From: Phlebotomus papatasi
Taxonomy: Eukaryota; Arthropoda; Insecta; Diptera; Psychodidae
NCBI RefSeq assembly: GCF_024763615.1
Contig: NC_077223.1
Span: forward strand, 72,788,627 to 72,852,626
DNA length: 64,000 bases
Direction of reading: 5' to 3'
Shown: positions 12,444 to 26,900 of the stretch, one piece after another
Layout: each line of letters opens with the position of its first letter
Numbering within the stretch: the stretch's first letter is position 1
Notes under the pieces: model-generated
What the model was told of the DNA's origin: nothing
Databases searched by the model: none
Seen by the model: only the letters and a program-made list of their open reading frames with translations
Made by a program: the position numbers and the translations under genes

Positions 12444-14928
12444 TAATCAAGGATAGAGTCTTCATTGATTTTAACACTTGTCCTCTAAAGATATATAACC
12501 TTATCAATCCCATTTTTTTTTTAGGAAAGAACCTGAGGGGCAATTCACGAAAGTATCCAGACAAAATTTTGACTGGTTACTGCCTATTTTCTGTGAGGCG
12601 AATTTCGCCATCCCATTAAAAGGTGCATCTCCTCGCTAAAAATGGAGGGTGTACAAAGTTTTGGGTCTTGTACCTGCTGGAATTTTGGGATGTATCCAGA
12701 CAATTTTACTCTCCAGCTCGAGACCGGAGGGTACGATTTCTTTTTACCAAAATCTTATGAAAAAATTATTTATTTGCATTATTTTATTTAAATACAGATG
12801 CCTAAGCATAAAAATTATAAGTATTTAGTGGATTTTAAAATTTTATAAACGTTTAAATACTCCCTGCATTCTGATTATAAGTTTCAGATTTTTTTTATTG
12901 GTTGAATTAACATACGATTTATTTCAGATCAAAATTTTCGCCAAGCTAAGACTTCTACAATGATCTAAAGTAAATTATTTTTAATATCAAATTAACCCTC
13001 TAAAGACCACCACGTGTCAATCAATGCACTCCCCAATCCGCAAAAAAATACTCTGACTCAAAAATTACTGGTTAATAAATGGCCAAAAAAATTACTCCTA
13101 ATTGGAATCTTATAAATTAGTCAGTTTTGTTACCATGCAGTAACAAAAGCGACTCCAAATGACAGTATTTTTCCGTACAAAAAATGACGCGCCAAAAACA
13201 ATGCATTTGGCATCCTTCTCTAGCGCATAGGTACGAAATCGACGTACACACTTTGAATGAAAACGTTAAGTGCACTTCACAACTTTTACGAACATTTAAG
13301 AACAAATGTTTGTAAAAGTACAAAAAATGTTCGTCAAATGATCATTTTACGAACAATGTTTGTGAAAAAAGTACAAAATTTTACGAACTTGTTTGTGGGT
13401 TATAAGATTCACGAGCATTTCGTAAGTTTCTTTACAAAGTATTTTTTTCTGTGTACATAAATTGTATATATATGTGTGTTATTCTTTTTGAAGCGTCAAA
13501 GCCAATCTTTGCATGTTGTTTCTGATGGAGCATGGTCGTCGTAAGTCCCTACAAGATTTCTATGTGCTTCAGCCGCAGATTTCTTTTGACGAAAGCAGAA
13601 CAACAAAAGTTCCCGCAAATGAGCCTTTTTCGGCCGTCACTCGTCATTTTAAACTTTATGAAGAAATATGTTGTTTACACTTTTACAAAACAAATGCACT
13701 ACCAATTACAATCTATTGATGAATCATTATGATGTTATGGTTACAAATACCGCCAGTACGTACAGATTTTGACAGCATCATCTATCGGTAAACAGCGAGA
13801 ACTTGTTTGTATCCCTAATAAAAGAATTACAAGGTAATTTTTCCAGATAATGGGCTATTTCCATTAAGAAAATTTTCAGATTTTTGTAATTCCCAATTCA
13901 CGTGAAAGCTCGCAAAAAGCCCAGTTTTAAATACGAACATCTCGTTGACATTTGTTCGTTTTGATTTAGCTTCTGGGTAATGACCAGCGCACAATAAGTT
14001 TTGTTTGTAAACATGTTTTCAAAATTTCCCATGAGAATGAGTGAGATGACTAGATCTAGATCTCATTCAATCTCATTAAAATTTCAAAAACATGTTTACA
14101 AAACAAAAGTTATTTTGCGTTGGGCATAAAAATGCATAAAAACAACCGAAACCCCTAATGAAATCACTGCTAAAGGATATCTTTAATCCTTTGGCACGCA
14201 AATTGAAGCAGGGAAAGAGATAAGGGGTAATTGAATCGATTACCATTTTAAAACAGCAATGTCACTATTTTCTGACACACTTCGAACACTTTGCCTGCCT
14301 TTACCGTAAATCAGGGTTGTGGGCATACCGTATCTTCAATACAGAGACTTTTCCACTGCACGCACTACTTTCACATTCAAAGAACCCAAATTTACCTTAA
14401 TTTTATCTAAAAACACCTTCACTGTGAAATGAAAACAAGTTCTTTTTATGGAAATTCGCACAGCTGACAACTCATTGGCATGCAAGTACAAGAAGAAAAC
14501 TCAATGGATGGCGCTATTCCCCATAGGAACAGTCTGGAAAACTGTTCACAATTTTTATTTTTAAGCTTTTATGAGAAAAAGTTCAACCAGATTAAATTTT
14601 TTTCTCATAAAAGCACCCTTTTTTCATATGGAGTTGAAAATTTTCTAACAAATTTCTTGAAAATTTTTTCAATGGAAATGGCCCATAAACATAAAAAACA
14701 TATTTCTAAAAGAAAAGGATATAATTGGGTGGAAAAATAAGTTGACTTTGATAATTTAAGGCCAGAAGTCGATATCTCTTACCGTTTGACCTCCTAAACT
14801 TAGTAAATACCACACAGCACTGCACAACATTCAAAATTGGTTAAAATATCAAATAATAGTTCAATCAATAAATTAAAAAAAAATTACACAAAGTCTGTCC
14901 TGAATCATATAGACATAAATGTGTCTAG
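12444..14928. other. No gene seen; TTTACGAAC repeats and the TRAPPC11 3' flank
   Basis: Around 13270-13430 TTTACGAAC/GTTTGTAAAA words recur on both strands. The MITE at 13981 and a repeat fragment at 14757 are the only recognised items. A minus-strand AATAAA (plus 14554-14559) could end TRAPPC11 mRNA. Confidence 0.4.
13981..14126. mobile_element. PIF/Harbinger-like palindromic MITE, copy A
   Basis: A 146 bp near-palindrome with ends TGACCAGCGCACAATAAG and GCGTTGGGCA and a centre around CTAGATCTAG. The flanks are TAA and TAA, the TWA three-base duplication of PIF/Harbinger elements. Confidence 0.8.
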
Positions 14929-14937
14929 TCACTCTTT
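14929..14937 (-). CDS. TRAPPC11: TRAPPC11 tiny last coding exon (probable)
   Basis: After a 71 bp intron (acceptor GGTTTCCAG) the frame reads Lys-Glu-stop. The intron length fits the other short introns of the gene and removes an implausible hydrophobic tail. The alternative is read-through to the TAG at 14925-14927. Confidence 0.45.
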   Translation of the reverse strand, partial: KE

Positions 14938-17900
14938 CTGGAAACCTCCCCATCAACGTGCAAAAAGGCTAAAGAGTACAAAAAAAAAGCAAAAACAGAA
15001 ATACTCACATGTACAAACACTCGTTTTGGCATCCATCGCTGAACGTAGAGATTGAGTTCTGACTGAGTAATTTCCTCCTTGGCGCCGTCATTCCCTCCAG
15101 AAAGGTACTTCAAAAATAATTGGGGAATTGATTGCCAGCCCGATTTCAGTGGATACAGGATGAAAATTAAATCGTGAGTGGCATATGAAAAAATTGAGAC
15201 ATTGAGCTGCAAAAAAAAAAACGGAGAAGTGAGGGACATGAGAGATGGAAACAAAACAATTAATATTCAATTGATAGACATCTTCTTTCCCATTCCGGGA
15301 TATAACACTCCTTTTTTTTTCTTTCTTCATTCTCTCTATGGCTCTTCTCTGAGCCCATTTTATCGATTGCCGACACTCACCTGACGATGTCCGGAGAACA
15401 TAAAACTGTCGTTATTGTCGAGTGTCGCTTGTAAGCTGAGAATTTTACTTCCAGGATTCTTCAATTGTATCCTCAATTCAAATGGAACACGAACATACAC
15501 TTTCTCCAGGATGAAACAGTAAATATTTAACTTTGGTTCAATGACTTCTGCAATGAAATTGATACACACACAAAAACTCTGTTAACGTTTAGTCAAACCT
15601 TGTGGGGATTACAGAAGAAAAGATTCATTCTAAAATCCCATGAAAATACGGAAATAAGAGAGATTTTAACTGGATGATTTTTCATGTGGAACAGAGTGTT
15701 TATATTTGCATGAAATCGATGGAAAGTATTAAAATCGTAGGGACGATTATTCACTAATTCCGATAATATAGGTTCTTATAGGGTCAAACGAACATTTCGA
15801 TTCATTCTGATACAAAAAATATTACATCTAATTTACATTCCAAATCTCGAATTCAGAGGTAAAGGGTAAGTGTGTCAAATTCCAGTATGCTTGCAATTTC
15901 GGCCACCTTTTTTGCTCCTCGGATTTCCAGTAACTTTTAGATTTTCGTACTCTAGAGATTATACAATGCAAAAGAATAACAAAAAAATGTAGCTTCGACA
16001 AACGAGATGACGTGAAAAAGGTTTGGAAGAATTCCCGAAGGGCAAGGAACTATGAAAATCAAGGTGGCCGAAATAGGGCACCAAACAAAGCTATGTCTAT
16101 ATTTTTAATCATTTTAAAATGTATTAAGAATGATTTTAGAGCAAATAAAGACGGTAAACTCTTTACAAGGTTCCAAGCAATACTTTTACAAAAGAAAGAA
16201 TAAAAAAATCAATTTGTATTAAAAATATTACATTTCAAACTTGAGACTTTGGCGCTTGGATGCAACTATGCCGAACTTTGGCACACTTACCCTAAATCTT
16301 TTAAATGACAAAAACTTTATGTCAAAATTTGAGATTAAGGGAGACTGGGGCAAAAAGTCACAAAACAGATATTTTATTTTTTACAAACTAACATCAGAAA
16401 TTGCTTCGGTTTTTCTTACTTTTTACTCCATACCTTTTGTTACTTTTTACCCCAAGTCGTCGTTTTTAATAAAAAAGATTTATTGAGAAAAGAATCTTTG
16501 TAAAATTGTAAAATAGATAGCGGTTTCATATTCAAAGAATCCAAATAATTTAGGATATAACCACCAGTGCATAAATTTTGAATAATAATTAGGTAATAAT
16601 TGATATATTCTTCAAGGAAAATATTTCAAAAATAGGGCTAAAAATTTCGACATTTTTTTATTTTCTAAATTCCTTCTTGGAATTCTAAAAAACATACAAT
16701 ATCTAAGAAGAGGCTATCTATGGAAAAAAATTTAAGCGGCTATCTTATTTGTCTTGGAAGATATTGAATTTTGAAATTTTCGATTTGTGACTTTTTATCC
16801 CCGTCTCCCCTTTGATTATCTAACTTCGGAGAAAAATTAATTTACAATAAATCTATGAAATGCGTTACAATTTAAAAAAACATCACTATATAATTAAAGA
16901 CATTGATTGTCTTACTTAAAAATAGGTTAATTTTAGGAGGTTATGTGGAATAACCTTAAAAATTCCCTATATGATTTTCATTCCAAAAACAATTGAATTC
17001 TATTTGTTTGAAAAACTATTTTTGAGATTATAAAGACAAAACAATCCGATTTTTATACCGTTTATACCAATTTAAAAAACTTTTTTGTTGTTAAAAACTG
17101 TATTAAGATGTAATCCTAAAAAGAAATTTCGGGTTAGGATTTTACAAATTGTCAGGTTTGTTTTAGATTTATAAAGAAAATCTTACTTAACGCTAAATTA
17201 TGCGACTTAATTTGTCAAAAATAACTTTAAGAGCTAATCTAGGAAAATCGATTTCTAAAGTATTGCCTGGTTTTTTGAGGTGTGATATAACATAACCTCA
17301 AATTTAAAACATAACCTTTCAGAAGAATAAGAAAATGAAGCCCATTAAAAATTTGATATGTTTATATTTTGATAAATATTTCTAAAATATCTCAAAGATC
17401 TCATATGTTTTTGAGGGCAAATTAGAAGATTATTTCACATAACAAATATCTTCATTTTTTTAAGTGAGGTCTAACATAACATAGAATAAGGCAGAGGTGT
17501 GCAAAAACTGTTGAAACCGAATAAACGTCAAAATAAGTTTGGTCAGGTAGCGTTTTGACCATTGACGAACAAGCTTTATTTGACGTTTTTTCGGTTTCAA
17601 CTGGTTCTTGCACACCTCTGGAGTAAGGCCTATTAAATACCTAAAACTCAAAATTCAATATTGATTAATTTTTAAAAATTTTTAGAGTTTGACTATTTAA
17701 AATTGTTGTATTTAATTGATTTAGCGAAAATAAAACTTTGACGTTTAAATTATGTGTCTAGTCAAAATTAGCTTATGAAGTTAATTTAAGGTAACTAATA
17801 TTCAGAGTGTAGCCCAATTTTTGAGGTTAGATATTACATAACCTAACCACACGTTTAGAACAAAAAAATTTAAAACAATTAGATAATGATGTCCAATAAT

Positions 17901-20900
17901 TTAAAAAATTGCTATCTATATAATTTAATAAATACTTCAGATATATTTTCTAGATCTTTTCAGCTTTTGAAGGCAATGTTGAGGTTATGAAATATATTCG
18001 AAATATATATCATTCACTACAAGTAACACAAAGTGGTTCAATCTTTAATATATTGTAGACTTCCAGTCTTATTTCTACTTTTTACAGTGTAGATTTAGTA
18101 TTAACAATTTCCGCTAGAGTATGGTGTGACTGTAGTAAAAGGAATTGGAGATTGAATAGAGGAAAAACAAAAGAAAACTTAGTCAAAAATAAGAAGAGGA
18201 AAGAAAAGGACGCCTGTACTTATTTTTTTGTCCACAAGCCCAGAAGAAATTCCCCCGTTCTATAATACAGGGGTGTGGAAGAACCGTTGAAACCTAATAC
18301 AAGTCAAAATAAGTTTGTTCAGGTAGCGTTTTGACCATTGACGTACAAGTTTCATTTAACGTTTGTTCGGTTTCAAACGGTTCCTGCACACCTTTGCTAT
18401 AATATATTATGTTTTTGAGGTTAGATTTTAATTTACTTAATAAGTTTAAAACAACAAAACTAAAATAATGATATAATAGTAAACACAATTGTCGATGCGA
18501 ACAAGATATCGAGATATTTGAGGTTAGGTTTAACATAACCTAATTTTTTTTATTTACAGTAGAGTTCCTCAAATTTGAACATTTGGGGGGTGTAGATGAT
18601 ATTTCTCACTTCTCATATTTGAACGATATTTTCAAAAACGTAACGGAATTCATGTGAAATGCATTTTCCCTAAATTAAGATAAATAACTTTAGAAAATAT
18701 ATTAATGTAATTTGTTGTGAAATATATGGAATTTGTTGCGGAAGTTAATATAATACGATAATAATAAGGAAACATTAGAGAAAAATAGTTCTACTTCAGA
18801 CTCCACGCAAAACTTTCTTCACATAACCTCAAATTTTACATTTTGAACTCAACCGTTGTTCAAATTTGAGGACTTCAAATTTGAGAAACTCGACTGTATC
18901 TACGTTGTTGTAATTTTTTTCTGTAAAATTCAACCTATATTTTTCCTCCATATAAATATTTAAATTTGCCTTTGCATAACCTCAAATTTGCTTTTGTTGT
19001 TTTTTTTTTTTTTTTTGAATAACAAACATTAAAAATCTATTCGCTCGAAGAAATTAAAATTAAATAGTCTTAGGACGGAGAAATGACATTTTGGACTTCC
19101 TTTTTTGATTATGTATAAATTCTAGGTTATTCACAACCAAACTTTCCTTTTTCAACTTCAGATGTCTCCACAAAGATCACAATTACTATAAATTTAAGTA
19201 ACTTAACGCACTCACTTCTGAATGAAACATTTGAGGTATGTTTGCAACCTGAGTGAATGGCCAGAAAAATATTGTCGGAGCACCGAGTCAGAATGATGTG
19301 AATTTTTAACCATGAAATTCACTGTGAAAGAAAATCTCTTCCCTTTTGTCTTCTGTAATATAGGATGTATAAAAGGAAATAAAGGTAAATATGCAGATGA
19401 TTTTTTTGCCCATCAACACCCATTCTGGCAATGAAAGTATGAAAGATACGTTAAAAAAAAGGTGGACAGACAATTTTTCTTTTGACAAGCTTTTCAGATA
19501 TTCTCATTCCCAGACAGGGTTGCAATGTTTGCCAAAGAATCTCCCCCATCGTGAAAATTTTCACAAGGAGAGACACTTTTCAGACATACAATTGCGCCTG
19601 AGACATTTAATTTTTTCTCCACGTGTGTTTACACCACTCAAATAGGGGAGAATATCACGATGGAAAATTGTCTCCGGCATCATTTACATGAAGATTTAAG
19701 AGTTAAAATGACAAGGATGATAAAAAAAACACCAGGCATGGTGAATTGAGACAAATCTTCAGACACCGAGAGAAGGGCGAGTTTTATATTTCTGAAGCAC
19801 CATAAAAATCTCATGAATTTATTTACGCTCCGTCAAATTAATTTTTTAAAATCACTGAAGAATTGCACATTCTTTCCATAGAATTTCCCTTCATGAAGCA
19901 TTTTATGACTACAATTTAGCATTTATGCAAGAAAATTCATACCATGAACACTTTTTATTAATTGAAAAAAATACTTGAAGAACAATGGCAAAGTAAGAGA
20001 AATACCGTGACAATATTTCTTGTAAATTTCTCACCCTTCAAGAAAAGGGGACATTTTTTTTCTGCCGTCCCATTTTAAGCCATTTAATAAAAGCATTTAG
20101 AGAAAAGATCTCTGATGAGACAAGATAAAAAATATAATTTATTAAAATGCAAATGATTTGTGAGAACCAACAAGACACAGTCATTTTTTCTAAATGAAAA
20201 TTATTCTCAAGGAACTTCACTCTCCCAATCAAACGGGAAACTTAACCCTTAATTTCAAAATATTAAAAATAATAAATAACATCTAATTGATCTATGGAAG
20301 ATTCAAAAATAAAAAAAAAATTAATAAGAATAAATTTCAAAGGCAAGATTTGAAATAAAAATCTATCAAAGAATTCAATTAATTAGCTGAGAAATTTTGT
20401 TCTATTATAAAAATATTAAATTTAAAGTTATGTTTGGTTATAGACAAATTATAACCTCAAAATATTTATATTTCGTTGTTTTTTCAAATCAATGTTATAA
20501 ATATTGTATTTGCATGCTTACAAGCTCTACAATCGTATCTAAATGAAGCTTTTATAGCAAGTTTTTTGGTTCTCTGTGAACATAACCTTCAAATCAGTTA
20601 ATTAAATACAATTAAAAAGGTGGTTCACTGAGAGAACTCCGAAAAAGTTAAATTGACATTCCGGAAATGTTAATTTTACCCTGCAGTATTGATCCAAAAT
20701 CGGTGTACGTTTTGTCCTTTTTAGGTGTATTAGGGGTTAAAGGTATCCTTTTTCATGTTAATTTTACCCTTAAAAAGGTGTAAAATTAACATTAAAAAAT
20801 GTTGATATATTTTTACACCTAAAAAGTGTTAAAATTCTGAGGAAAAAATGTTAATCGCACCCTTTTTTCTCAGTGTTATAATAACTTTAACCTAAAAAAA

Positions 20901-23900
20901 CTGGAACGTGAAACATTTCAATTTAGTTTTAATTTAATTTCATTTAGTTTATTTTTCAACATTGATTCCTGTGCAATTTCATCTGCAAGTGCGTATTTGT
21001 CACTCAAAAAACAATTTAAGACAATTTTCGTAAATAACTTATAAAGGATTTGAATGTTAAAATGAAAAAAATAAAGAATTAGAAATAGAAAAGTGTCTCT
21101 GAAATTCGCTAAGCATGTATTTTAAATAAATTAATTCCTAGCATTTGAACTTCTTGAGATTTGCATTTGTAAGATTTTTGAGGTTATAAAAAGATACATA
21201 GAGGGTGGTGGGACAACTTTGAGCAGTGAGGCTGCATTGAAATACGATTTATTTCGTATATTTCTAAAAGAAAATAAGGTTTTATTATATTTTAATTTGG
21301 ATCCAGAATTGTTTTGTCTATTCTAAATTACATTATGTTAAAACCCAGTTTCATTTAGAAATATATGAAAAATCGTATAATAATGTAACTCCAAAGCTAA
21401 AAGTAGCCCCACCTCCCCCTAGCTAAATGCAAATAAGTGTTTTTATGTGCAAAGATTTCCTCCCACACAGAAAAGATATGTTTTATTATTATCCAAAATA
21501 CAATCGTATTTTTTAAGGTTATGTCTAACATAACCTAAGCATTTATTAAAACTTCACAACAATAGGATGTCCACAAACTTCACCAAAATGTATTTGGGTT
21601 CCAGGGTATAAATTCACTGAGAGAAATCAGAAAAAGTTAAAATAACATTCCGGACCCCGCCTTATTGATCCGAAATAGGTGTAAATATTATGCTTTTTGG
21701 GTGTATTAAGGGTTAAAGTTACCCTTTTTCATGTTAATTTTATACTTAAAAAGGTGTAAAATTAACATTAAAAAATGTTGATATATTTTTACACCTAAAA
21801 AGTGTTAAAGTTACGAGGAAAAAAAGTTAATCGCATCCCCTTTTTTCTCAGTGTTCTGGGACGTGTGAATAATTTTTAACAACTTCAATAACTTAATTTT
21901 CATTTTTTTTCATAATTTTAATAAAAACTTTAATGTTCGATATAATGCCCAGTTTTATAACTTAGTTCAGAATTTAATTCAAACTTTTAGGTCAGAGGTG
22001 TGCAAGAAACCGTTGAAACCGAATTAACGTCAAAATAAGTTTGTTATAGTAGCGTTTTGACCATTGACGTACATGTTTCATTTGACGTTAATTCGGTTTC
22101 AACGGTTTCTTGCACACCTCTGTTTTAGGTTATGTAGAACATAACCTTGCTAAAGAAGATTATATAATTAATAATTATTTTTTATTAATTTTTTCCTATA
22201 AATGAAAAGTATCAAATTGTTCTTAAATTCATAATTTAACATAGCAAACAGTCCAAAACTGATTTTTTTATGTTTCTGAAGTTTGAAATTGTTATAATTT
22301 ATATTTTAAAAACTTCTTGATCGTTTTTTACTGTTGGAAGTTTACCAAGTTTTCTAATGGTTAATGAATATTAAAAATATTATGTTTAAGATATTTACTA
22401 AACAAAACATGTAATAATTTTTTGAGGTTATACGTAACATAACCTAGAACATGAGTGTGTAAGAACCGTTGAAACCGAATAAACGTCAAAATAAGTTTGG
22501 TCAGTTACCCGTCAAATAATTTCGTCAGATATCTTTCAGATTTCTGCAGAAAATATCTACACTTCTGTTGAAAATCTGCCGATAAATCGGTAGATATTCC
22601 TACGAATTTTATTTGGGCTTGGGACAAAATTCGTCAGAAACTTTTGCAGATTTTCTGACGAATTTCTGTAGATATTTTGCCGATTGTCTGTAGATTTTTC
22701 TACATTCCAGACTTTCCAGACAGCTGTGTCTTAAAAGATAGAATATCTTTCATTGAATTTTGTTTGCAAAATTCAATAGAGTGTTTTTTAGTGGCATCAC
22801 AGTGTTTATATAAAATAAGGAATTCTGCGATATGTTATAAGTAGAGAATAGTGAAGTAAAAACTTTAAGCAGAGTGACAACCTAAATTTTACGTTTTTGT
22901 ATCATTCTATTGGCGATTTTTAAGAATTTAGTATTTTTGCTCTCATCTTTTTAGTTATCTAAAATGTTTGTAAAGCAGAACATACCATTTTATTTATAAC
23001 TTCTACAGTTCCTTCATAAATAAACAATATTTTTGTGAAGTAATGGACTAATGAACACCATGCAGATTTTCTGCCGAAAATCTACAGATTTTCTAGGCAA
23101 AAATTCTGCCGAAAATCTACAGATTTTCCAGGCAGAAATTCTGCCGAAAATCTACAAATTTTTTCTGAATATACTGGAATATACCGTTACAATTCAAAAA
23201 ACCCCAGAGTAAAATTGGCAGGAAAAGTGCAATGATTTGACGGGTAGTGTTTTTACCATTGACGATCAAGTTTCATTTGACGTTTGTTCGGTTTCAAACG
23301 GTTCTTGCACACCTCTGACCTAGACGCTTCTGAATTTATCTGTTGTTCAAACAAATAAGAGAATGAGACTCAGGCCAGTATTTTATTAATGATAAAATTT
23401 ACACATCAAAAAAATGATATGATTTTAACGAATCATCACTTGTCATTTTCACAATAAAAAAAATCATTGATATTCAGGAAATTAAAAAAATATTAAGAAT
23501 TATCATCAAATTTTATATGAAATAAATTTCCATAGATTTGTTTAATTCATTTAATTACTACATGTCAATTGCACCAATTAATCATACAAAAAAATTGAAT
23601 ATATTAATTTTTTCTACTGAAATAATATTATATTTTTGATGTTTGGCCAGACAGAAAAATATTTTTGTGAATTAAACAAGAGAGAATAATTCATAAGCAA
23701 ATGTTTGAGATATTAATTAGCGAGATTTTTCTTCCCTCCCTTGTTACTCCAACACCCTCTCCCCCAAAATCCTCCAATGGTATTTCACATTTTTTCCGAA
23801 TGGAGAGAAAGTTTATTTAATTAGAAAAATGCTTCCCTCATCTCGGAAAATGTGTTTTTTTTTGTTCCTCAGAATTCTCTCGAGTGTGAATTTTATATTC

Positions 23901-26900
23901 TGGGCAAAATGAGCTTTGGGGTATCATTGAGATAAAGAGATATCGCTCAATAATTCTATATAACACATCTACAAAATCTTTCTCCCCATTCCCCACACCC
24001 CAAGTAAATCTAATTCAAATAAAAATTCATGGACTGCCTCAGAGTATTCCAGTGAGATTTTTGCTTCGCATAGGATTTTCTTGTAGGAAAAAATCCCTCG
24101 AGATTCATCGTTGAGAGGCAGCATAAGCATCCTCATTCCCCGTGGAAGGAAGGCTCACAAATAGGCGGGAACAACGCCGAGAGATTCCTTTTTGAAACGC
24201 ACAAAGAGGGTGGGATTTGAATTATGTGAACGCAGTTGAGCACTGCAAATAATGACATCAGTGCTATTTGGAATACAGAAAAAAAGCGAAAAAAAGCGTA
24301 ATGAGGGGTCGCATGGCAAAAGGAGGAGCTTCGGTAGCTCTCATTTTTTTCACTCATCCCTCACTTGTTTTTAACAAGAGCCAGTGCTACGAGGATGAAA
24401 GAAAGGAGAAAAAAAACGAGAAATCAGCCAGTTGTCGTTATATCTCGCGCAATTTTTCTCCCCTCATGAAAATCGTCGTGTTTTCTAAAGTTATAGCACA
24501 AGAACAATAAAAGTGCGAAAGGTCTATCATTTCGAGTTAGAAGTACCTGGATGTTTGTATTTTCACTTTTCCATTTTATCATCGACTTTTCTGAGTTTTT
24601 CACATAACAAAATTGAGTCAGATGGACAAGGTGTGAAAATTCGGGAAATCCGGCATATGACGCCATTATATAATATGTATCTATCCATATGGCGCACCTG
24701 GAGGAATTTTCCGCAAATTATCGCAGGCAGCGCAATTTCTCGCGTATTTTTGCGGATAGCGAAGCTTTTCACGCAACGCGAATTTTTCGCGGATTTTCGC
24801 AAACCACAGAGTTTTTCACGGATTTTCGCAGACCGCGGAATTTTTCACTATTTTTTGCGGACGTCATTTTCAAGTGAAATTTGGCACATCTCAAGATTAA
24901 CGTAGGCTCCAATTAGATGTCAAATTTGAGGTCTCTATCTATCACAGTTTCCGAGATACAGCAGACTCTCGCTAATTCGGCTCTTTTAAGATCGGGCTAC
25001 TTTTTAATTCGGGCAGCGGTTACATTTGAAAAAAGTTTGTCGCCCAAATTTCTGTCTAAATCGGATGACATTTCGGTCCCAAATGTCCGAATTTGAGAGA
25101 CTCTACTGTATGCAGCTTATCCAGCATGAATTAAAATGTATTTTCACTTTATCAAAGCCTTAAACTTAAAGCCTTATACTTAATTGTGGTACAAAATGAA
25201 ACATAAGCGCACCACAAAGAAAATTCTGTTGTTTTTCGACAGAAAATAAATTAACACAACGCTAAATAGGAAAAACCGTTGACATGATTCAAAAAACCCT
25301 AATGTAATTTTGTCCTCCCCCCCCCCCTTCAGCCGTAATTGAATCATTTAACGGTAAATTTCATAATAACTTTCCTTGGGTCACAGTTTTCTTCTCAATT
25401 CACACAAAAAATCATTATAACTTTGTTTAAATATCTGGGGATGCTATAAAATGCATCATTTTGGACAGCTAGAAAAAAAACTATTTTCGATGCACTTTAA
25501 TATAGTCTAAAATTCTTTGCGGAAAAATCCCTAAGCACTTTAATGTAAAAATTATTTACCAATATTTTCTGGATTTTCAGCCTACTTTTTCCACTACAGA
25601 AAGTTTTATACTTAAATCAGAGGTGTGCAAAAAACCGTTGAAACCGAATTAACGTCAAAATAAGTTTGCTCAAGTAGCGTTTTGACCATTGACGTACATG
25701 TTTCATTTGACGTTTATTCGGTTTCAACGGTTCTTGCACTCCTCTGACTTAAATTAATACTTTCAATGAACATAGTTGTCAAAATTTTTAGTTAAACGAC
25801 CGTTTTTGGTTGTTTTTCCTACAACGCTCGGTCAAATGACAGGCCGCGATAAGGGTACAATACTCAAAAATTTTTCTTGGAAAAGAGGAAAAAATTAAAA
25901 TTTAAACACTAAAAAAGTGCTGTCTCTCTATATGCACAGTTTGGGTACTTTTTTTGACAGTTCCCTCTCTGAATATGCACAACTTTTTTTGAAATTCCCA
26001 ACGGTTTTTTTCTTTCTTTTAATAAATTATCATTTCTTATTGTTCTAGAATTTCCCGTGTTATTTTTAATATAATATGAGACAGAAAAAATAAAATTAAG
26101 AAAATTAAAAACAAGAAAAATTAGTTACCAAGAAAATAATTTTCTTTATTACTTTGTCAAAATGTAAACAAATTGATTTTTAATGCAATCGACACAAAAG
26201 CTGTGCATATAGAGAGTGTGCATATAGAGAGACAGCACTGTACATGCAATTTTAAGAAATTTGTAAAGTTTGATAGTGACATTGTACCGTTTAAAAATGT
26301 GTTAATTTTAAAAAGTTTTTAAAACGATGAAATTGCCCAGGTCTGAGTAGGTTTAGTGTTAAAAGACATATCGAAGGTTCAGAATATAACTCGAACAACT
26401 CGGAAATGGCAAATTTTATTGGAAAGCATTTCAATAAAAGCAAGAAGTAAGTCATTCTCGTTCTTTTCTGACAAGGGTTCCTGGTTTTTCGAATTTCCCG
26501 ATGCAAAAATAGTGTTTCGCGATGCAAAGGGGAAGAGGCTTATCCTGAGTCATGTGGCCCCCATTAACGCCTCGTCCTAACTTTATGTGTAGGGCCATTT
26601 TCTGTACAAAGGACAGTTTGTCCTAATTGTTTTTAAATAAATTGAATTGAATTGAATTAAAAACTGGATTTCGCCATGCAATTCTTGGGTTTCTGGGGTT
26701 TCGCAATGCCAAAAATTGATTTTCTCAGGATCGTGAAAAGGGGCATTTGTATCCTGCTTTCATCTTGGACTAATTAACTTTCAACTATTTAATTCACGGA
26801 TAAGATGAATGATCTTAAAATGTATCGAAAAAAATTAAAGAAAAAACGAATTTATGTAAGATTTCAACAAATTCGAGACATATTCTGAGCCGTCGACATT

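Larger units (their letters stand above)
16935..22447. repeat. Decayed array marked by GAGGTTA...TAACCTC hairpins
   Basis: Short palindromes of the form TTTGAGGTTAN(5-10)ATAACCTMAA occur near 16935, 17273, 17821, 18518, 21516, 22123 and 22420, with single halves near 17457, 17980, 18413, 18975, 20452, 20583 and 21177. Downstream of several, similar AT-rich sequence recurs (compare 17290-17430 with 17840-17980). MITEs are inserted between them. Read here as an old tandem repeat; two more hairpins lie at 35013 and 35538. Confidence 0.5.

Noticed and set aside
15088..15330. Second minus-strand frame across TRAPPC11 exon 12
   Set aside because: Out of frame with the conserved C-terminal sequence and spans the intron acceptor.
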